This document shows positions 38,532 through 47,663 of a stretch of DNA of 64,000 nucleotides, piece after piece. The translations under genes were made by a program, and so were the position numbers. The first letter of the stretch is position 1; the number at the start of each line of letters is the position of its first letter. The notes beneath the pieces are model-generated. The model saw only the letters and a program-made list of their open reading frames with translations, had not been told where the DNA came from and searched no databases. Origin of the DNA: Syntrophomonas palmitatica JCM 14374. Its GTDB lineage: Bacteria; Bacillota; Syntrophomonadia; Syntrophomonadales; Syntrophomonadaceae. The DNA lies in the NCBI RefSeq assembly GCF_001311885.1, contig NZ_BBCE01000006.1, positions 1 to 64,000 of the forward strand, written 5' to 3'.

Positions 38532-39257
38532 TTACGGCATCTGCGGCATTGGGGGCATATTCTTAATATCAGGCAGATTCGGCATTTGGGGCATATTATT
38601 CATGGACTGCACATTCACTCCCGCGGGTAGTTTGAACAGGTTTTCATCCTGAGCTCCGACTTTAATGTTTTTATTCTCTACGAGAATTTTGCCGTCAGCC
38701 GTATTGGATTCTATTCTGGCAGGTATGCCTATGTCTTCCCGTATCCACATGCGGACCGTTTCCTGACCCTGCACAGCTTCTACAACAGCACATTCGGCCC
38801 CGTCTATTTTTTCATGTCCCACTATTTTCAGATTATCTTCTGCCTGGCCCTCTGCCCATTCGGTAGCCGGCTTATTTTTATTTTCAGTGATAGCAACTTT
38901 CATAGCCATGTTTTCAGCAGGAAAATACATATATACATTACTGCCATCAGATATGGTTACGGTTTTTTTCCCTTGAACCTCAGCCTCAAAACGCGCCTTT
39001 TTCCCGCTAATAAAAACCTTGTTTTTTATGACCTCTTTACTTGAAGACAACGTTGAAGTACTGTCATATGAGAGACCTTTAACAGCTTTCGCCGATTGCA
39101 TCAAATCTCCAATGGTTAAAGCGGTTGTTTTTGCGGGGGCTTTCTTTTCTTCCACCTGATTTGACGCGGGCTGTTTTTCGGAAGGTTTTCCACATCCCGC
39201 TAAAACCAGTGAACTGGTCAGGAGTACCATAACAATAACAAATGCTAGTTTTTTCAC
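38532..39257 (-). CDS. LolA-like lipoprotein
   Basis: This 241-aa protein has a clear signal peptide and lipobox (LLTSSLVLAGCGK), a Lys/Pro/Ala linker, then an outer-membrane-lipoprotein-carrier-like beta fold (VKGLSYDSTSTLSSSKEVIK to MWIREDIGIPARIESN). The C-terminal tail is a Met/Pro/Asn repeat (MNNMPQMPNLPDIKNMPPMP). GTG 39257 follows AGGAGG. In Firmicutes such proteins sit on the outer face of the membrane; their cargo or role is unknown. Confidence 0.8.
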   Translation of the reverse strand: MKKLAFVIVMVLLTSSLVLAGCGKPSEKQPASNQVEEKKAPAKTTALTIGDLMQSAKAVKGLSYDSTSTLSSSKEVIKNKVFISGKKARFEAEVQGKKTVTISDGSNVYMYFPAENMAMKVAITENKNKPATEWAEGQAEDNLKIVGHEKIDGAECAVVEAVQGQETVRMWIREDIGIPARIESNTADGKILVENKNIKVGAQDENLFKLPAGVNVQSMNNMPQMPNLPDIKNMPPMPQMP

Positions 39258-39423
39258 TAATATAACCTCCTAAAATGTCAATTGGGAAATTCGGTTTTAT
39301 CAATCCTCCCCTCCAAATTAAAATAATATATATGTATATGAATATTTTAATAATAATACAGGGCAAACAACAAGTGTAATCACGTTGGACTTATAAGCTT
39401 ATAAAATCTAGGGGGGATGATTC

Positions 39424-40113
39424 CTGGAAAGCAAAGAAAATCAGGCTGTATCAAAGCTGTTTTTGATAATTGCCTGCTTATTTGTGACCTGTTTGTTGAT
39501 ATCTAACATTATTGCCGGCAGGCTTATAACCGTTTATGGGTTAGTCCTTCCGGCAGCGGTGATACTTTTTCCCTTAACCTATATATTTGGTGATGTTTTA
39601 ACCGAAGTATACGGCTTTAAAAAGGCCCGCCTGGTCATATGGACCGGTTTTGCATGCAATCTGCTCATGGCGGCGGTGTTCATAGGCGTAGCAGCATTCC
39701 CGGCTCCTTCATTTTGGGAAGGGAAACAGGCTTACGCAGCAGTGCTTGGTTTGACACCGCGCATGGTGGCAGCTTCTCTGGCGGCTTACTTTATAGGCGA
39801 ATGGAGCAATGCTGTTCTCTTGTCGCGCATGAAAATATGGACAGCAGGCCGATGGTTGTGGATGCGTACTATAGGATCTACTGTCGTTGGCGAAGGGCTG
39901 GATACAGTAATATTTGTCAGCCTGGCATTTGCGGGATCAGTCCCAGAGCCGGTATGGGGACAAATGATCCTGGCCCAATACTTATGGAAAGTGTCTTATG
40001 AAGTTGTGATAACACCTTTTACCTACGCAGTGGTCAGCTATTTGAAACAGAAGGAGAATATTGATGCGTTTGATTACGGAGTGCGTTATAATCCCTTTAA
40101 GCTAAATTTTTAA
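39424..40113 (+). CDS. YhhQ-type vitamin/queuosine-precursor transporter
   Basis: This membrane protein of about 229 aa is of the COG1738 (YhhQ, VUT) type. It has ISNIIAGRLITVYGLVLPAA, then FPLTYIFGDVLTEVYGFKKAR, ANLLMAAV-type helices and RTIGSTVVGEGLDTVIFVSL, giving about six helices. Characterised relatives import queuosine precursors. The start is unsure: the frame opens with CTG 39424 seven bases after GGGGGG, or the next TTG at 39463, or a nearby base is missing. The sugar nucleotidyltransferase follows 20 bases downstream. Confidence 0.85.
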   Translation: MESKENQAVSKLFLIIACLFVTCLLISNIIAGRLITVYGLVLPAAVILFPLTYIFGDVLTEVYGFKKARLVIWTGFACNLLMAAVFIGVAAFPAPSFWEGKQAYAAVLGLTPRMVAASLAAYFIGEWSNAVLLSRMKIWTAGRWLWMRTIGSTVVGEGLDTVIFVSLAFAGSVPEPVWGQMILAQYLWKVSYEVVITPFTYAVVSYLKQKENIDAFDYGVRYNPFKLNF

Positions 40114-40133
40114 ATACAGCAGGGGGAATAGCA

Positions 40134-41201
40134 ATGAAGGCCATGATAATGGCGGCAGGGGTAGGTTCGCGTCTGATGCCTTTAACCATAAATGTTCCCA
40201 AACCTATGGTTCCCATGGCTAACCAGCCCTTGATGGAGAACACGGTTCGTTTGATGGCCAAACAAGGTTTTAATGAGTTGATTGCCAATTTGCACTATCA
40301 TGGAGACAAGATTCAGGATTATTTTGGCGATGGAAGCAGGTTCGGAGTTGACATAGCCTATTCGCCTGAAGAAGAACTGTGGGGTACGGCCGGGGGGGTG
40401 AAACGCTGCCAGTGGTTTCTAAATGAAACCTTTGCGGTAGTCAGCGGAGATGCTTTGACAGATATCGATGCGGCCGCTTTGTTGGTTCAGCATAAAGCCA
40501 GAGGAGCGCTGGCGACTATTGCCCTGAAAGAGGTAGATGATGTAGAGCATTTTGGAGTGGTTGTAACCGGTGAAGATGGCAGGATTGAAAGATTTCAGGA
40601 GAAGCCTCGTCCCGAGGAAGCCTTAAGCCATTTGGCCAACACCGGTATTTATATTTTCGAACCCGAGATATTTAACTACATACCGGCACATCAATTCTAT
40701 GATTTCGGGAAACAGGTCTTTCCCCAGCTTGTAAAAATGGGGGCTCCTTTTTATGGGGTGGCGGTGGACAATTACTGGTGTGATGTGGGCAGTCTTAATA
40801 CCTATCGCCAGGCGCACCTGGATATATTAAAAGGATTAATGCAGGTAACCGCCTCGGGCAAACGTCTGGAAATGAACAATGGGGCCACCGTACTGTTAGG
40901 TCCCGGGGCGGTTGTAAGCGATAAGGTCAATTTTAAAGGTAAAAATGTCATCGGTCCAGGATGCAGAATAGAAGATCATGTAGATATAGAAAACTCGGTT
41001 TTATGGGATAACTGTATCATCGGTGCGGGAACTGTCATATGTGAAGCCGTCTTGGGTTCATCTTGCCGTATAGGTCCTGAGTCTACATTAAGTCAAGGTG
41101 CGGTGCTGGCCAGTGATTGTGAATTGTCGTCTAAAAGCATGATTCCTAAGGGAGCCAGGGTTTTTTGTTCTCATTCAGGTGACCTGCAGGCAGAAATATA
41201 A
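40134..41201 (+). CDS. Sugar-phosphate nucleotidyltransferase (GDP-mannose pyrophosphorylase-like)
   Basis: This 355-aa enzyme has the N-terminal nucleotidyltransferase signature MAAGVGSRLMPLTINVPKPM, product-binding GTAGGVKRCQWFL and SGDALTDID, and FQEKPRPEEALSHLANTGIY. A left-handed beta-helix follows (GKNVIGPGCRIEDHVDIENS). It should make an NDP-sugar from NTP and a sugar-1-phosphate, for cell-surface glycans. Similarity to mannose-1-phosphate guanylyltransferases is strongest by eye, but the nucleotide and sugar are not certain. GGGGGAATAGCA precedes ATG 40134. Confidence 0.9.
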   Translation: MKAMIMAAGVGSRLMPLTINVPKPMVPMANQPLMENTVRLMAKQGFNELIANLHYHGDKIQDYFGDGSRFGVDIAYSPEEELWGTAGGVKRCQWFLNETFAVVSGDALTDIDAAALLVQHKARGALATIALKEVDDVEHFGVVVTGEDGRIERFQEKPRPEEALSHLANTGIYIFEPEIFNYIPAHQFYDFGKQVFPQLVKMGAPFYGVAVDNYWCDVGSLNTYRQAHLDILKGLMQVTASGKRLEMNNGATVLLGPGAVVSDKVNFKGKNVIGPGCRIEDHVDIENSVLWDNCIIGAGTVICEAVLGSSCRIGPESTLSQGAVLASDCELSSKSMIPKGARVFCSHSGDLQAEI

Positions 41202-41292
41202 CAATAGGGTATAAGTCTGTTCGGAGGCGTGGGCATGGCGTTAGATATCACCGGCGAACAACAGTACCGCTGCCTGTCATTGCTAAGAGAAC

Positions 41293-41460
41293 GGGGAAAG
41301 ATTGCTTCGCTGCGCTCGCAATGACACAATAAAAGATTATCTTCTGGAACAACCGTGCTGTCATTGTTATGAAAACTATGTATTCGTCGTTGCGAGGAGC
41401 GCAGCGACGCGGCAATCTAAAACGAAAAAGCTGGTCTCCCGCAGGGCGAATTTTGTTCTT
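41293..41460. repeat. Dispersed repeat element, copy A
   Basis: This stretch of about 168 bases starts with aaagattgcttcgctgcgct and ends cgaattttgttctt. Inside are the inverted end copies (gcgaggagcgcagcgacgcg, then gcaatct). A second copy at 58596-58767 in the same orientation shares the ends and the middle (aagattatcttctggaacaa against aggattatcttcgggaacaa). No transposase is encoded; it looks like a small non-autonomous element. Confidence 0.8.
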
Positions 41461-41469
41461 TGGGTTCAA

Positions 41470-42024
41470 CTATTTTCCGAGCAGTTGTTTAAAATTGTCA
41501 TTCAATGCTTTTAAATCAACCTTATCAAGTTCTTTAAGATTTGACTCGGCAATAGGGGTAGTGGTGTAGATCAGATAGCTGTACTTTTCTTTGATTAAAA
41601 TCGCCGCTTGATATCCCGGCGGCTGCCCTGCGCGCACAAATTTATAAGCTACCACAGCGGCACGGTCGCTTTTCTTGGTATAAGCGGACATTATTTCCAG
41701 TTCCATACCCTCGGGGACTGGATCATTTTTGCGAAAACCTTCCAGCACGATGGCGGTATCCCTTTCTATAGCCGACCGATTGGCTATCAACTGCTGCGGT
41801 TCCAGCGACATATACTGGGGCAAAAATTGAGCTGACCAAAAAACGCTTACGTTTTGGGCCGCTTGATTAAAATCCTCCGCAAAATAGGCCTGGTAAAAAT
41901 TACGCACGCTGTTCTCCGGGTTGTCAAAGGCGACAAAAGCGGCATAATAATACATAGCTCCCAGGATAATTGCGATAAGTAAAAACAACGAACGGGGTGT
42001 TCGTGACGATGCTGGCTTGCTCAT
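41470..42024 (-). CDS. Hypothetical membrane-anchored protein
   Basis: This protein of about 184 aa starts at ATG 42024 behind AATGGAGG. One N-terminal helix (SLFLLIAIILGAMYYYAAFV) anchors an extracytoplasmic domain of about 140 residues that looks like an NTF2/DUF4878-type lipocalin-like fold (NSVRNFYQAYFAEDFNQAAQ to KEKYSYLIYTTTPIAES). No specific family is certain. The repeat element copy A abuts its 3' end. It is divergent from the MoxR gene. Confidence 0.75.
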   Translation of the reverse strand: MSKPASSRTPRSLFLLIAIILGAMYYYAAFVAFDNPENSVRNFYQAYFAEDFNQAAQNVSVFWSAQFLPQYMSLEPQQLIANRSAIERDTAIVLEGFRKNDPVPEGMELEIMSAYTKKSDRAAVVAYKFVRAGQPPGYQAAILIKEKYSYLIYTTTPIAESNLKELDKVDLKALNDNFKQLLGK

Positions 42025-42202
42025 TTTTATCCTCCATTTTCCTTTAAAATATACAAGTAGAATTCTAACAGATTTGCCGCCGATAAACAATTAAAAGTAG
42101 CTGAAGGCAAAACGGGTGCCGGGGTCATTGACTGAGCTTGTGATTTCTGTTACTATTAGGGGCGAAAATTACGGAGACAGCCTAAATATGGGAGGAATAT
42201 AA

Positions 42203-43087
42203 ATGGTTAAGAAAAGCGGAGCCTATAATGGTTCATCCAACTACATAGTTACGGATGAATTAAGGAATGCGGTAAATATTGCCATAGCCCTGCAAAAACC
42301 GCTGCTCATTAAGGGAGAACCGGGTACCGGGAAAACCATGCTGGCTCAGAGTATTGCTGATTCAATGGGAATGCCTTTGTTGATATGGAATATAAAATCA
42401 ACCACTAAAGCCCAGGAAGGCCTTTATGTATATGATACTGTACAGAGGCTGTACGACAGTCAATTTGGCGAGGGCGATGTGGGCAATATTAAAAAGTACA
42501 TCAAACTCGGCAAACTGGGGGAATCGTTCCTGGCTGATGAACAGGTGGTGCTGCTCATAGATGAGATAGATAAAGCCGATTTGGAATTCCCCAATGACCT
42601 CTTATGGGAATTAGATCAGATGAGCTTTTATATTCCCGAAACCCGTGAGACTATTTCCGCCAAACATCGGCCTATTGTCATTATCACCAGCAATGCGGAA
42701 AAAGAACTGCCGGATGCCTTCCTGCGCCGCTGTATTTTCCATTATATAGCCTTCCCCGATGCCGAAGGCATGGAAAGAATCGTTAAGGTTCATCATCCCA
42801 ATTTGGACCGCCGTCTGCTGGAGCAGGCCATGGAAACCTTCTATATGCTGCGCAATATTCCCAATGTACAGAAAAAACCCAGTACCAGTGAACTTATTGA
42901 CTGGCTTCAGGCCCTGGTGGTCGGGGGCATCAACCCCAGCAAGCTTAAACAGGAATTGCCGTTTTTGGGCGTCTTGTTAAAGAAAAATGAAGACCTGGAT
43001 ACCCTGCTCAGCCAGCTGTACGGCAAAAACCAAAACCGCGGCAGCCAGGTTAATGTACACGGCAACATCAACCGCTATTACCGTTAA
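42203..43087 (+). CDS. MoxR-type AAA+ ATPase
   Basis: This 294-aa AAA+ protein has Walker A KGEPGTGKTMLAQSIADSMG, Walker B VVLLIDEIDKADLEFPNDLL, sensor 1 IVIITSNAEKELPDAFLRRC and a C-terminal lid. MoxR ATPases act as chaperones that insert metal cofactors or activate partner enzymes together with a VWA protein, which is encoded about 250 bases downstream. The target here is not known; the following acyl-CoA dehydrogenase and FixCX flavoenzymes are candidates by position only. Confidence 0.9.
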   Translation: MVKKSGAYNGSSNYIVTDELRNAVNIAIALQKPLLIKGEPGTGKTMLAQSIADSMGMPLLIWNIKSTTKAQEGLYVYDTVQRLYDSQFGEGDVGNIKKYIKLGKLGESFLADEQVVLLIDEIDKADLEFPNDLLWELDQMSFYIPETRETISAKHRPIVIITSNAEKELPDAFLRRCIFHYIAFPDAEGMERIVKVHHPNLDRRLLEQAMETFYMLRNIPNVQKKPSTSELIDWLQALVVGGINPSKLKQELPFLGVLLKKNEDLDTLLSQLYGKNQNRGSQVNVHGNINRYYR

Positions 43088-43095
43088 TGTAAAAA

Positions 43096-43286
43096 TAGAC
43101 GCTGAAAACGCTGAATTACTATGAGTACGCTGAATTGAACATACACGATAATTTATTAAATTCGCTCAATTTATTTTCATCGGCGGTTGCAGCCTGCAGC
43201 CATAGGTGATTATTTTCAAAATTGATACAATATCTTTCTATTCTGCGTTTAAGCATAATAAATCTGCGTTTATCCGCGTCAAAAAT
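43096..43286. repeat. Copies of the intergenic repeat (MoxR-VWA gap)
   Basis: The left side carries agacgctgaaaacgctgaat; the right side has ttctgcgtttaagcataata followed by aatctgcgtttatccgcgtc. The latter is almost identical to the sequence before etfB. This fills most of the gap between two genes that probably work together. Confidence 0.6.
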
Positions 43287-43347
43287 GGGGAAATCTTATG
43301 TTTACTGATTTTTTTATACCTTAAAACATTTTGGGGTGCCGGTTACA

Positions 43348-44508
43348 ATGAATGAATGGCAAAGCCTCCTGGAAGCGCTGGAGGACGGTATGGCCGGATC
43401 AAGTCTGACCGGTTTTTATTACCTGTGCCGGGCCCTGCTGGTTAAAACCGAAGCTCATTATGACCGTTTTGACATGGCGTTTGCCCGTTATTTTCACGAT
43501 ATCGAAACGCCGGAAGGCCTGCCTGACAAAATATGGGAATGGCTTGATAAAGAATTGCCTCCCATTGAGGTTACTGATGAAATGCGCCGCAATCATAAAC
43601 AGCTGGATATTGAAGAAATGAAACGCATGCTGGCGGAACGACTGGCGGAACAGACTGAAGAACATCACGGCGGCAACCGCTGGGTTGGAACCGGGGGTAC
43701 TTCACCCTTTGGTCATTCCGGTTATCATCCCGGCGGTATACGTATTGGCGGCGAATCACGCAATCTGTCGGCCGTAAAGGTCGCCGGCATGCGAAGATTC
43801 CAGGAATTTCGCACTGATGAAACCCTGGGGGTCAGGCAGTTCCAGATGGCCCTGCGCAAGCTGCGTCAGTTTACTACCCGTATAGAAGGAGCCAGAACTG
43901 AATTGGACCTGGATGCCACAGTGGATAAAACCTGTGACAATGCGGGCAGGCTGGAATTGATTTGGGAAAGACCCCGGGAAAACGCGATCAAGGTTCTTTT
44001 ATTAATGGATGCGGGCGGTTCAATGGTTACCTACAGCCGCTTGTGCAACCAGCTTTTCACTGCCGTAAACCGCTCCAATCATTTTAAGGATTTAAAGGTT
44101 TTCTATTTCCACAACTGCATTTACGACTGGCTGTATCATTCATCCGCGTGCAGCAACAGCGACTACACAGATACAGAATACGTACTGCGTACTTATTCGC
44201 CCGATTATCGGGTTATAATCGTAGGCGATGCCAGTATGGCTCCGTATGAACTCATGAGGGTTGGCGGGGTCATAGATTGGGAACTATATAATGATAAACC
44301 CGGCATTGATTGGCTGAAACGTTTGCGCAAACACTTCGAATATTCAGTTTGGCTGAATCCTATTTCACGCGATTACTGGGACTGGATGGAAGGTTCTTAT
44401 ACTATCAAGACCATAGCTTCTATTTTTCCTATGCATGAATTGACTATAGATGGACTGGAACTCGCTATTAAGAACCTGCGCAGCCGCCAGCCTGTCAAAG
44501 CCGGATAG
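43348..44508 (+). CDS. VWA-domain protein (CoxE-like), partner of MoxR
   Basis: This protein of about 386 aa has an N-terminal helical region (SLLEALEDGMAGSSLTGFYY), a Gly/His-rich linker (HHGGNRWVGTGGTSPFGHSG) and a C-terminal von Willebrand A domain with the MIDAS start LLLMDAGGSMVTYSRL and later IVGDASMAPYEL. The canonical D-x-S-x-S is D-A-G-G-S, a partly degenerate metal site. Such proteins pair with MoxR ATPases in cofactor insertion. ATG 43348 and GTG 43336 are both possible; neither has an ideal ribosome site. Confidence 0.85.
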   Translation: MNEWQSLLEALEDGMAGSSLTGFYYLCRALLVKTEAHYDRFDMAFARYFHDIETPEGLPDKIWEWLDKELPPIEVTDEMRRNHKQLDIEEMKRMLAERLAEQTEEHHGGNRWVGTGGTSPFGHSGYHPGGIRIGGESRNLSAVKVAGMRRFQEFRTDETLGVRQFQMALRKLRQFTTRIEGARTELDLDATVDKTCDNAGRLELIWERPRENAIKVLLLMDAGGSMVTYSRLCNQLFTAVNRSNHFKDLKVFYFHNCIYDWLYHSSACSNSDYTDTEYVLRTYSPDYRVIIVGDASMAPYELMRVGGVIDWELYNDKPGIDWLKRLRKHFEYSVWLNPISRDYWDWMEGSYTIKTIASIFPMHELTIDGLELAIKNLRSRQPVKAG

Positions 44509-44705
44509 CATACGGCCGCCTATCACGTATCCGCATGTGTCCCCTGGTAAAAAAACATTTCTTATTTTACTTTTACAAATCCCATGGATATAAAATGATT
44601 CCCATTGCGTAATTTCTGCAGGAGAAATATAATCTAAGTAGAATTATTACTTTAACTAAAAGTTTAATGTTGGAGTAATTTTTAAACGATGGGGAGGACG
44701 GATAT

Positions 44706-45851
44706 ATGAATTTTACTTTTACAAAAGAACAGCTGATGATTCAACAGATGGCCAAGGAATTCGCGGAGAAGTATCTCGAACCGGTTGCGGAACAGGTGGA
44801 TAGGGAAAACAAGATACCGGACGAGATATTAAAGGGTTTGGCGGAACTTGATCTTTTCGGTATACCATATGCTGAGGAATATGGCGGAGCGGGCGGCGGC
44901 TATGACGGCTACGTTCTGGCTATGGAGCAGATCAGCCGGGCGTGCAGCGGGGTAGCTATGACGATATCGGCGCACAGCCTGTCCCTTAGCGCTATAAATG
45001 TTTTCGGCACGGAAGAACAAAAGAAAAAGTACATGACCCCCGCCTGCAAAGGCGAGCATATCGCTTCCTTTGCATTTACCGAGCCGCAGACCGGTTCAGA
45101 CCCCAAACAGCTTGCTACCACCGCCAAAAAGGTTGGCAATGAATATATTTTGAACGGAACCAAGCGGTTTATCTCCAATGCTAATTGGCCCGGAGTCGCA
45201 GTTATTTTCGCAGTCGATGACCAGACAGGCAAGCCCTCGGGTTTTCTGGTGGAAAAATTCTGTGAAGGCTATTCGATTTCAGAACCCTGGGATAAAATCG
45301 GTATGCACGGCGGACAACTATTAGATATTTATCTAAAGGACGTCAGGGTGCCAGCCGAGAACATGCTGGGCGGCCCCTCTATGGGTTATCCTATTCTCCA
45401 GCTGGGCATATCATTCGGTAAGGTGGGCGTAAGTTCTACCGCTCTGGGCGGTATTCTGGCGGCCTATGAGGAGGGCGTGAAATACGCCACGGAAAAAATG
45501 CACCGCGACGCCCCGATATCCAAATTCCAGGCTGTCCAACTGCGTATTGCCGATATGGCTATTAAATACGAAGCTGCCCGCTGGCTGACCTATCGCCTGG
45601 GCTGCCTGGCGAACAATGTCAAAGATCCCCGCGCTTTTGCCAAAGAGGCTGCTTTAACCAAGACTTTTGTATGTGATACGATGGTGGATGTAGCACGTAT
45701 TTCGATAGACATTCATGGCTCTTACGGACTAATGAATGATTATAAGATTGCCAAGATATACAAAGATGCAATTATTGGACCTGAAATTGAAGGCGTGGCC
45801 GATATGCAGAAGCTGATTGTTGCCGGGGTTACCTTGGCTGAAAGAAAATAA
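44706..45851 (+). CDS. Acyl-CoA dehydrogenase
   Basis: The 381-aa flavoenzyme has FAD/substrate segments IASFAFTEPQTGSDPKQLAT and RFISNANWPGVAVIF, and the catalytic base in GPEIEGVADMQKLIVAG (Glu at the short-chain ACAD position). It oxidises an acyl-CoA, or reduces an enoyl-CoA, with electron transfer flavoprotein as partner. The next genes encode exactly such a partner system (FixC, FixX, EtfB, EtfA). The chain length or substrate is unknown. GGGGAGGACGG precedes ATG 44706. Confidence 0.93.
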   Translation: MNFTFTKEQLMIQQMAKEFAEKYLEPVAEQVDRENKIPDEILKGLAELDLFGIPYAEEYGGAGGGYDGYVLAMEQISRACSGVAMTISAHSLSLSAINVFGTEEQKKKYMTPACKGEHIASFAFTEPQTGSDPKQLATTAKKVGNEYILNGTKRFISNANWPGVAVIFAVDDQTGKPSGFLVEKFCEGYSISEPWDKIGMHGGQLLDIYLKDVRVPAENMLGGPSMGYPILQLGISFGKVGVSSTALGGILAAYEEGVKYATEKMHRDAPISKFQAVQLRIADMAIKYEAARWLTYRLGCLANNVKDPRAFAKEAALTKTFVCDTMVDVARISIDIHGSYGLMNDYKIAKIYKDAIIGPEIEGVADMQKLIVAGVTLAERK

Positions 45852-45952
45852 TTGTTTATAGACAAGGGAAGCGCCAGTGTTTCCCTTGTCGTTTAATGAT
45901 AATATTAGAAAAACAGATCATTGCCTTGGCAGGAAGCGAGGTGCCTTAACAG

Positions 45953-47239
45953 GTGGAAAAATTTGATGTAATTGTAGTAGGAGGAGGATTGGCCGGGCTT
46001 GGCGCAGCCTATACCCTGGCCCGGCAAGAGCTGGAAGTATTGGTCCTGGAAAAGGGAGACTACCCCGGATCGAAAAATGTTACCGGCGGCCGGATTTATG
46101 TTAGTCCGGTAAGGGAATTATACCCTGACCTCTGGGCCAAGGCCCCCTTGGAGCGGTTTATTGCCCATGAAGGGGTTACCATGATGGCCAAGGAACGGTC
46201 TGTCAGCGTTAACTACAGCGGCCAGGAACTGCTGCAGGAACCCTGCCAGAGTTACAGTATTCTCAGGGCGAAATTCGACCGCTGGTTCGCCAAACAGGCC
46301 GAGCGGAAGGGAGCTATGCTCGTAACCAAAAGCCGGGTGGACGACATTATTATGGAAGATGGCCGGGTGGCGGGCGTGTGGGCCGGAGGTGACGAACTGC
46401 GGGCTGATGTGGTCATAGCCTGTGACGGGGTGCTTTCCTTTACTGCGGAGAAAGCTGGTTTGCGCGGGCCGGGAAAACCACAGGATCATGCCGTAGGTTT
46501 TAAAGAAGTGATTGAGCTTCCGGCTGAGGTAATTGAAAATCGTTTTCGGCTGGAGGGGAATGAAGGGGCTGCCCATATGTTTATGGGTGAAGTAACCAGA
46601 GGAAAATTCGGCGGAGGCTTTCTTTATACCAATAAGGAAAGTTTGAGTTTGGGAATCGTAGTCGGTATAAAAGACCTGATGGAAGGTTCCCCGGCAGTCG
46701 AAGCCCCGCAGCTCTTGGACGAGTTTAAACAAAGACCGGAGATAGCGGCCTTAATTAAGGGCGGTGAAACGGTTGAATATTCCGCGCATGTTATTCCTGA
46801 GGGCGGGTTGAAAGCCTTGAGCAGACTTTATGGAAACGGAATACTCGTGGCTGGAGATGCGGCTGGTTTTTCCATGAATATAGGTGTTACGGTCAGAGGG
46901 ATGGAATATGCTCTGGCTTCAGGCTATTATGCGGCTCAGGCTGTTTTGCAAGCCAGGGAAAATGCTGATTATGGCGCCTCCGGCCTCGCGGTTTATGAAC
47001 AGTTATTAAAGAATAGTTTTGTAATGAAGGATTTCGAAAACTTTAAGGATGCTCCCCATGTTCTGGAAAACCCGCGATTCTTCCAGCATTATCCGGAACT
47101 TGTCACCAATATGATGCGTGATCTGTATGAAATGCCATCCGGACCTAAAGACAGGATCTATCCAACTATGAAGAAATATATGAAGCTCGGTGAACTGGTT
47201 AAGATGTTTGGCGACTTTAGGAAGGTGAGAAAAATATGA
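45953..47239 (+). CDS. fixC: FixC-type electron transfer flavoprotein-quinone oxidoreductase
   Basis: This 428-aa FAD enzyme has the dinucleotide motif VIVVGGGLAGLGAAYTLARQ, the GSKNVTGGRIYVSPV segment typical of FixC, and the second FAD motif GILVAGDAAGFSMNIGVTVR. It links EtfAB to the quinone pool, together with the ferredoxin-like FixX whose start overlaps its stop by four bases. GTG 45953 follows AGGTGCC. The length equals FixC rather than the longer mitochondrial ETF-QO, which includes the Fe-S part. Confidence 0.94.
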   Translation: MEKFDVIVVGGGLAGLGAAYTLARQELEVLVLEKGDYPGSKNVTGGRIYVSPVRELYPDLWAKAPLERFIAHEGVTMMAKERSVSVNYSGQELLQEPCQSYSILRAKFDRWFAKQAERKGAMLVTKSRVDDIIMEDGRVAGVWAGGDELRADVVIACDGVLSFTAEKAGLRGPGKPQDHAVGFKEVIELPAEVIENRFRLEGNEGAAHMFMGEVTRGKFGGGFLYTNKESLSLGIVVGIKDLMEGSPAVEAPQLLDEFKQRPEIAALIKGGETVEYSAHVIPEGGLKALSRLYGNGILVAGDAAGFSMNIGVTVRGMEYALASGYYAAQAVLQARENADYGASGLAVYEQLLKNSFVMKDFENFKDAPHVLENPRFFQHYPELVTNMMRDLYEMPSGPKDRIYPTMKKYMKLGELVKMFGDFRKVRKI

Positions 47240-47520
47240 GCGAGATCATTGGATTAAAGGCCAAACTGGGCCTGGATGTTTTCAAACATGACAGTGAACC
47301 CCATATAAAGATAAAACCGGGGATGGAGAAGGATCCGCGCTTAAAGGCTGCGGTACTGGTATGTCCGGCCGGACTTTACAGTTTAAAGAGCAGCGGTGAA
47401 GTGGAACTCACAATAGACGGCTGTTTGGAGTGCGGCACTTGCCGTATTGCCTGCGGGACTGAGGTTCTGGACTGGAAATACCCCTCCGGCGGGGCCGGAG
47501 TTCAATTCCGCTTTGGATAA
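47236..47520 (+). CDS. fixX: FixX ferredoxin-like protein
   Basis: This 94-aa Fe-S protein has VCPAGLYSLKSSGEVELTID and CLECGTCRIACGTEVLDWKY, ending YPSGGAGVQFRFG, all typical FixX features. The four cysteines (one in VCPAG, three in CLECGTCRIAC) bind one [4Fe-4S] cluster. ATGA overlap with fixC implies coupled translation and a stable FixCX complex. Confidence 0.94.
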   Translation: MSEIIGLKAKLGLDVFKHDSEPHIKIKPGMEKDPRLKAAVLVCPAGLYSLKSSGEVELTIDGCLECGTCRIACGTEVLDWKYPSGGAGVQFRFG

Positions 47521-47529
47521 AAGAAGATG

Positions 47530-47640
47530 ATTAGACGCTTGCACGCAGACTTAATATGATTTTCACCAGAATTGATTAAATAGTTATTTTAAATATATCT
47601 GCGTTTTTCCTAATCCATCTGCGTTAATCCGCGTTAAAAA
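47530..47640. repeat. Intergenic repeat copies (fixX-etfB gap)
   Basis: The left part contains gattagacgcttgcacgcag; the right part has tatctgcgtttttcctaatc, then catctgcgttaatccgcgtt, the clearest copy of the repeat core in the window. The arms are inverted relative to each other. The repeat separates fixCX from etfBA inside one likely transcription unit. Confidence 0.75.
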
Positions 47641-47663
47641 AATTATTAGGGGGTTTGGAGAGA

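Noticed and set aside
41302-41569. Open frames inside repeat copy A (for example one beginning MLRCARND)
   Set aside because: They lie in the repeat in several frames, have no ribosome site and show no protein-like composition; frames of this kind are by-products of the repeat.
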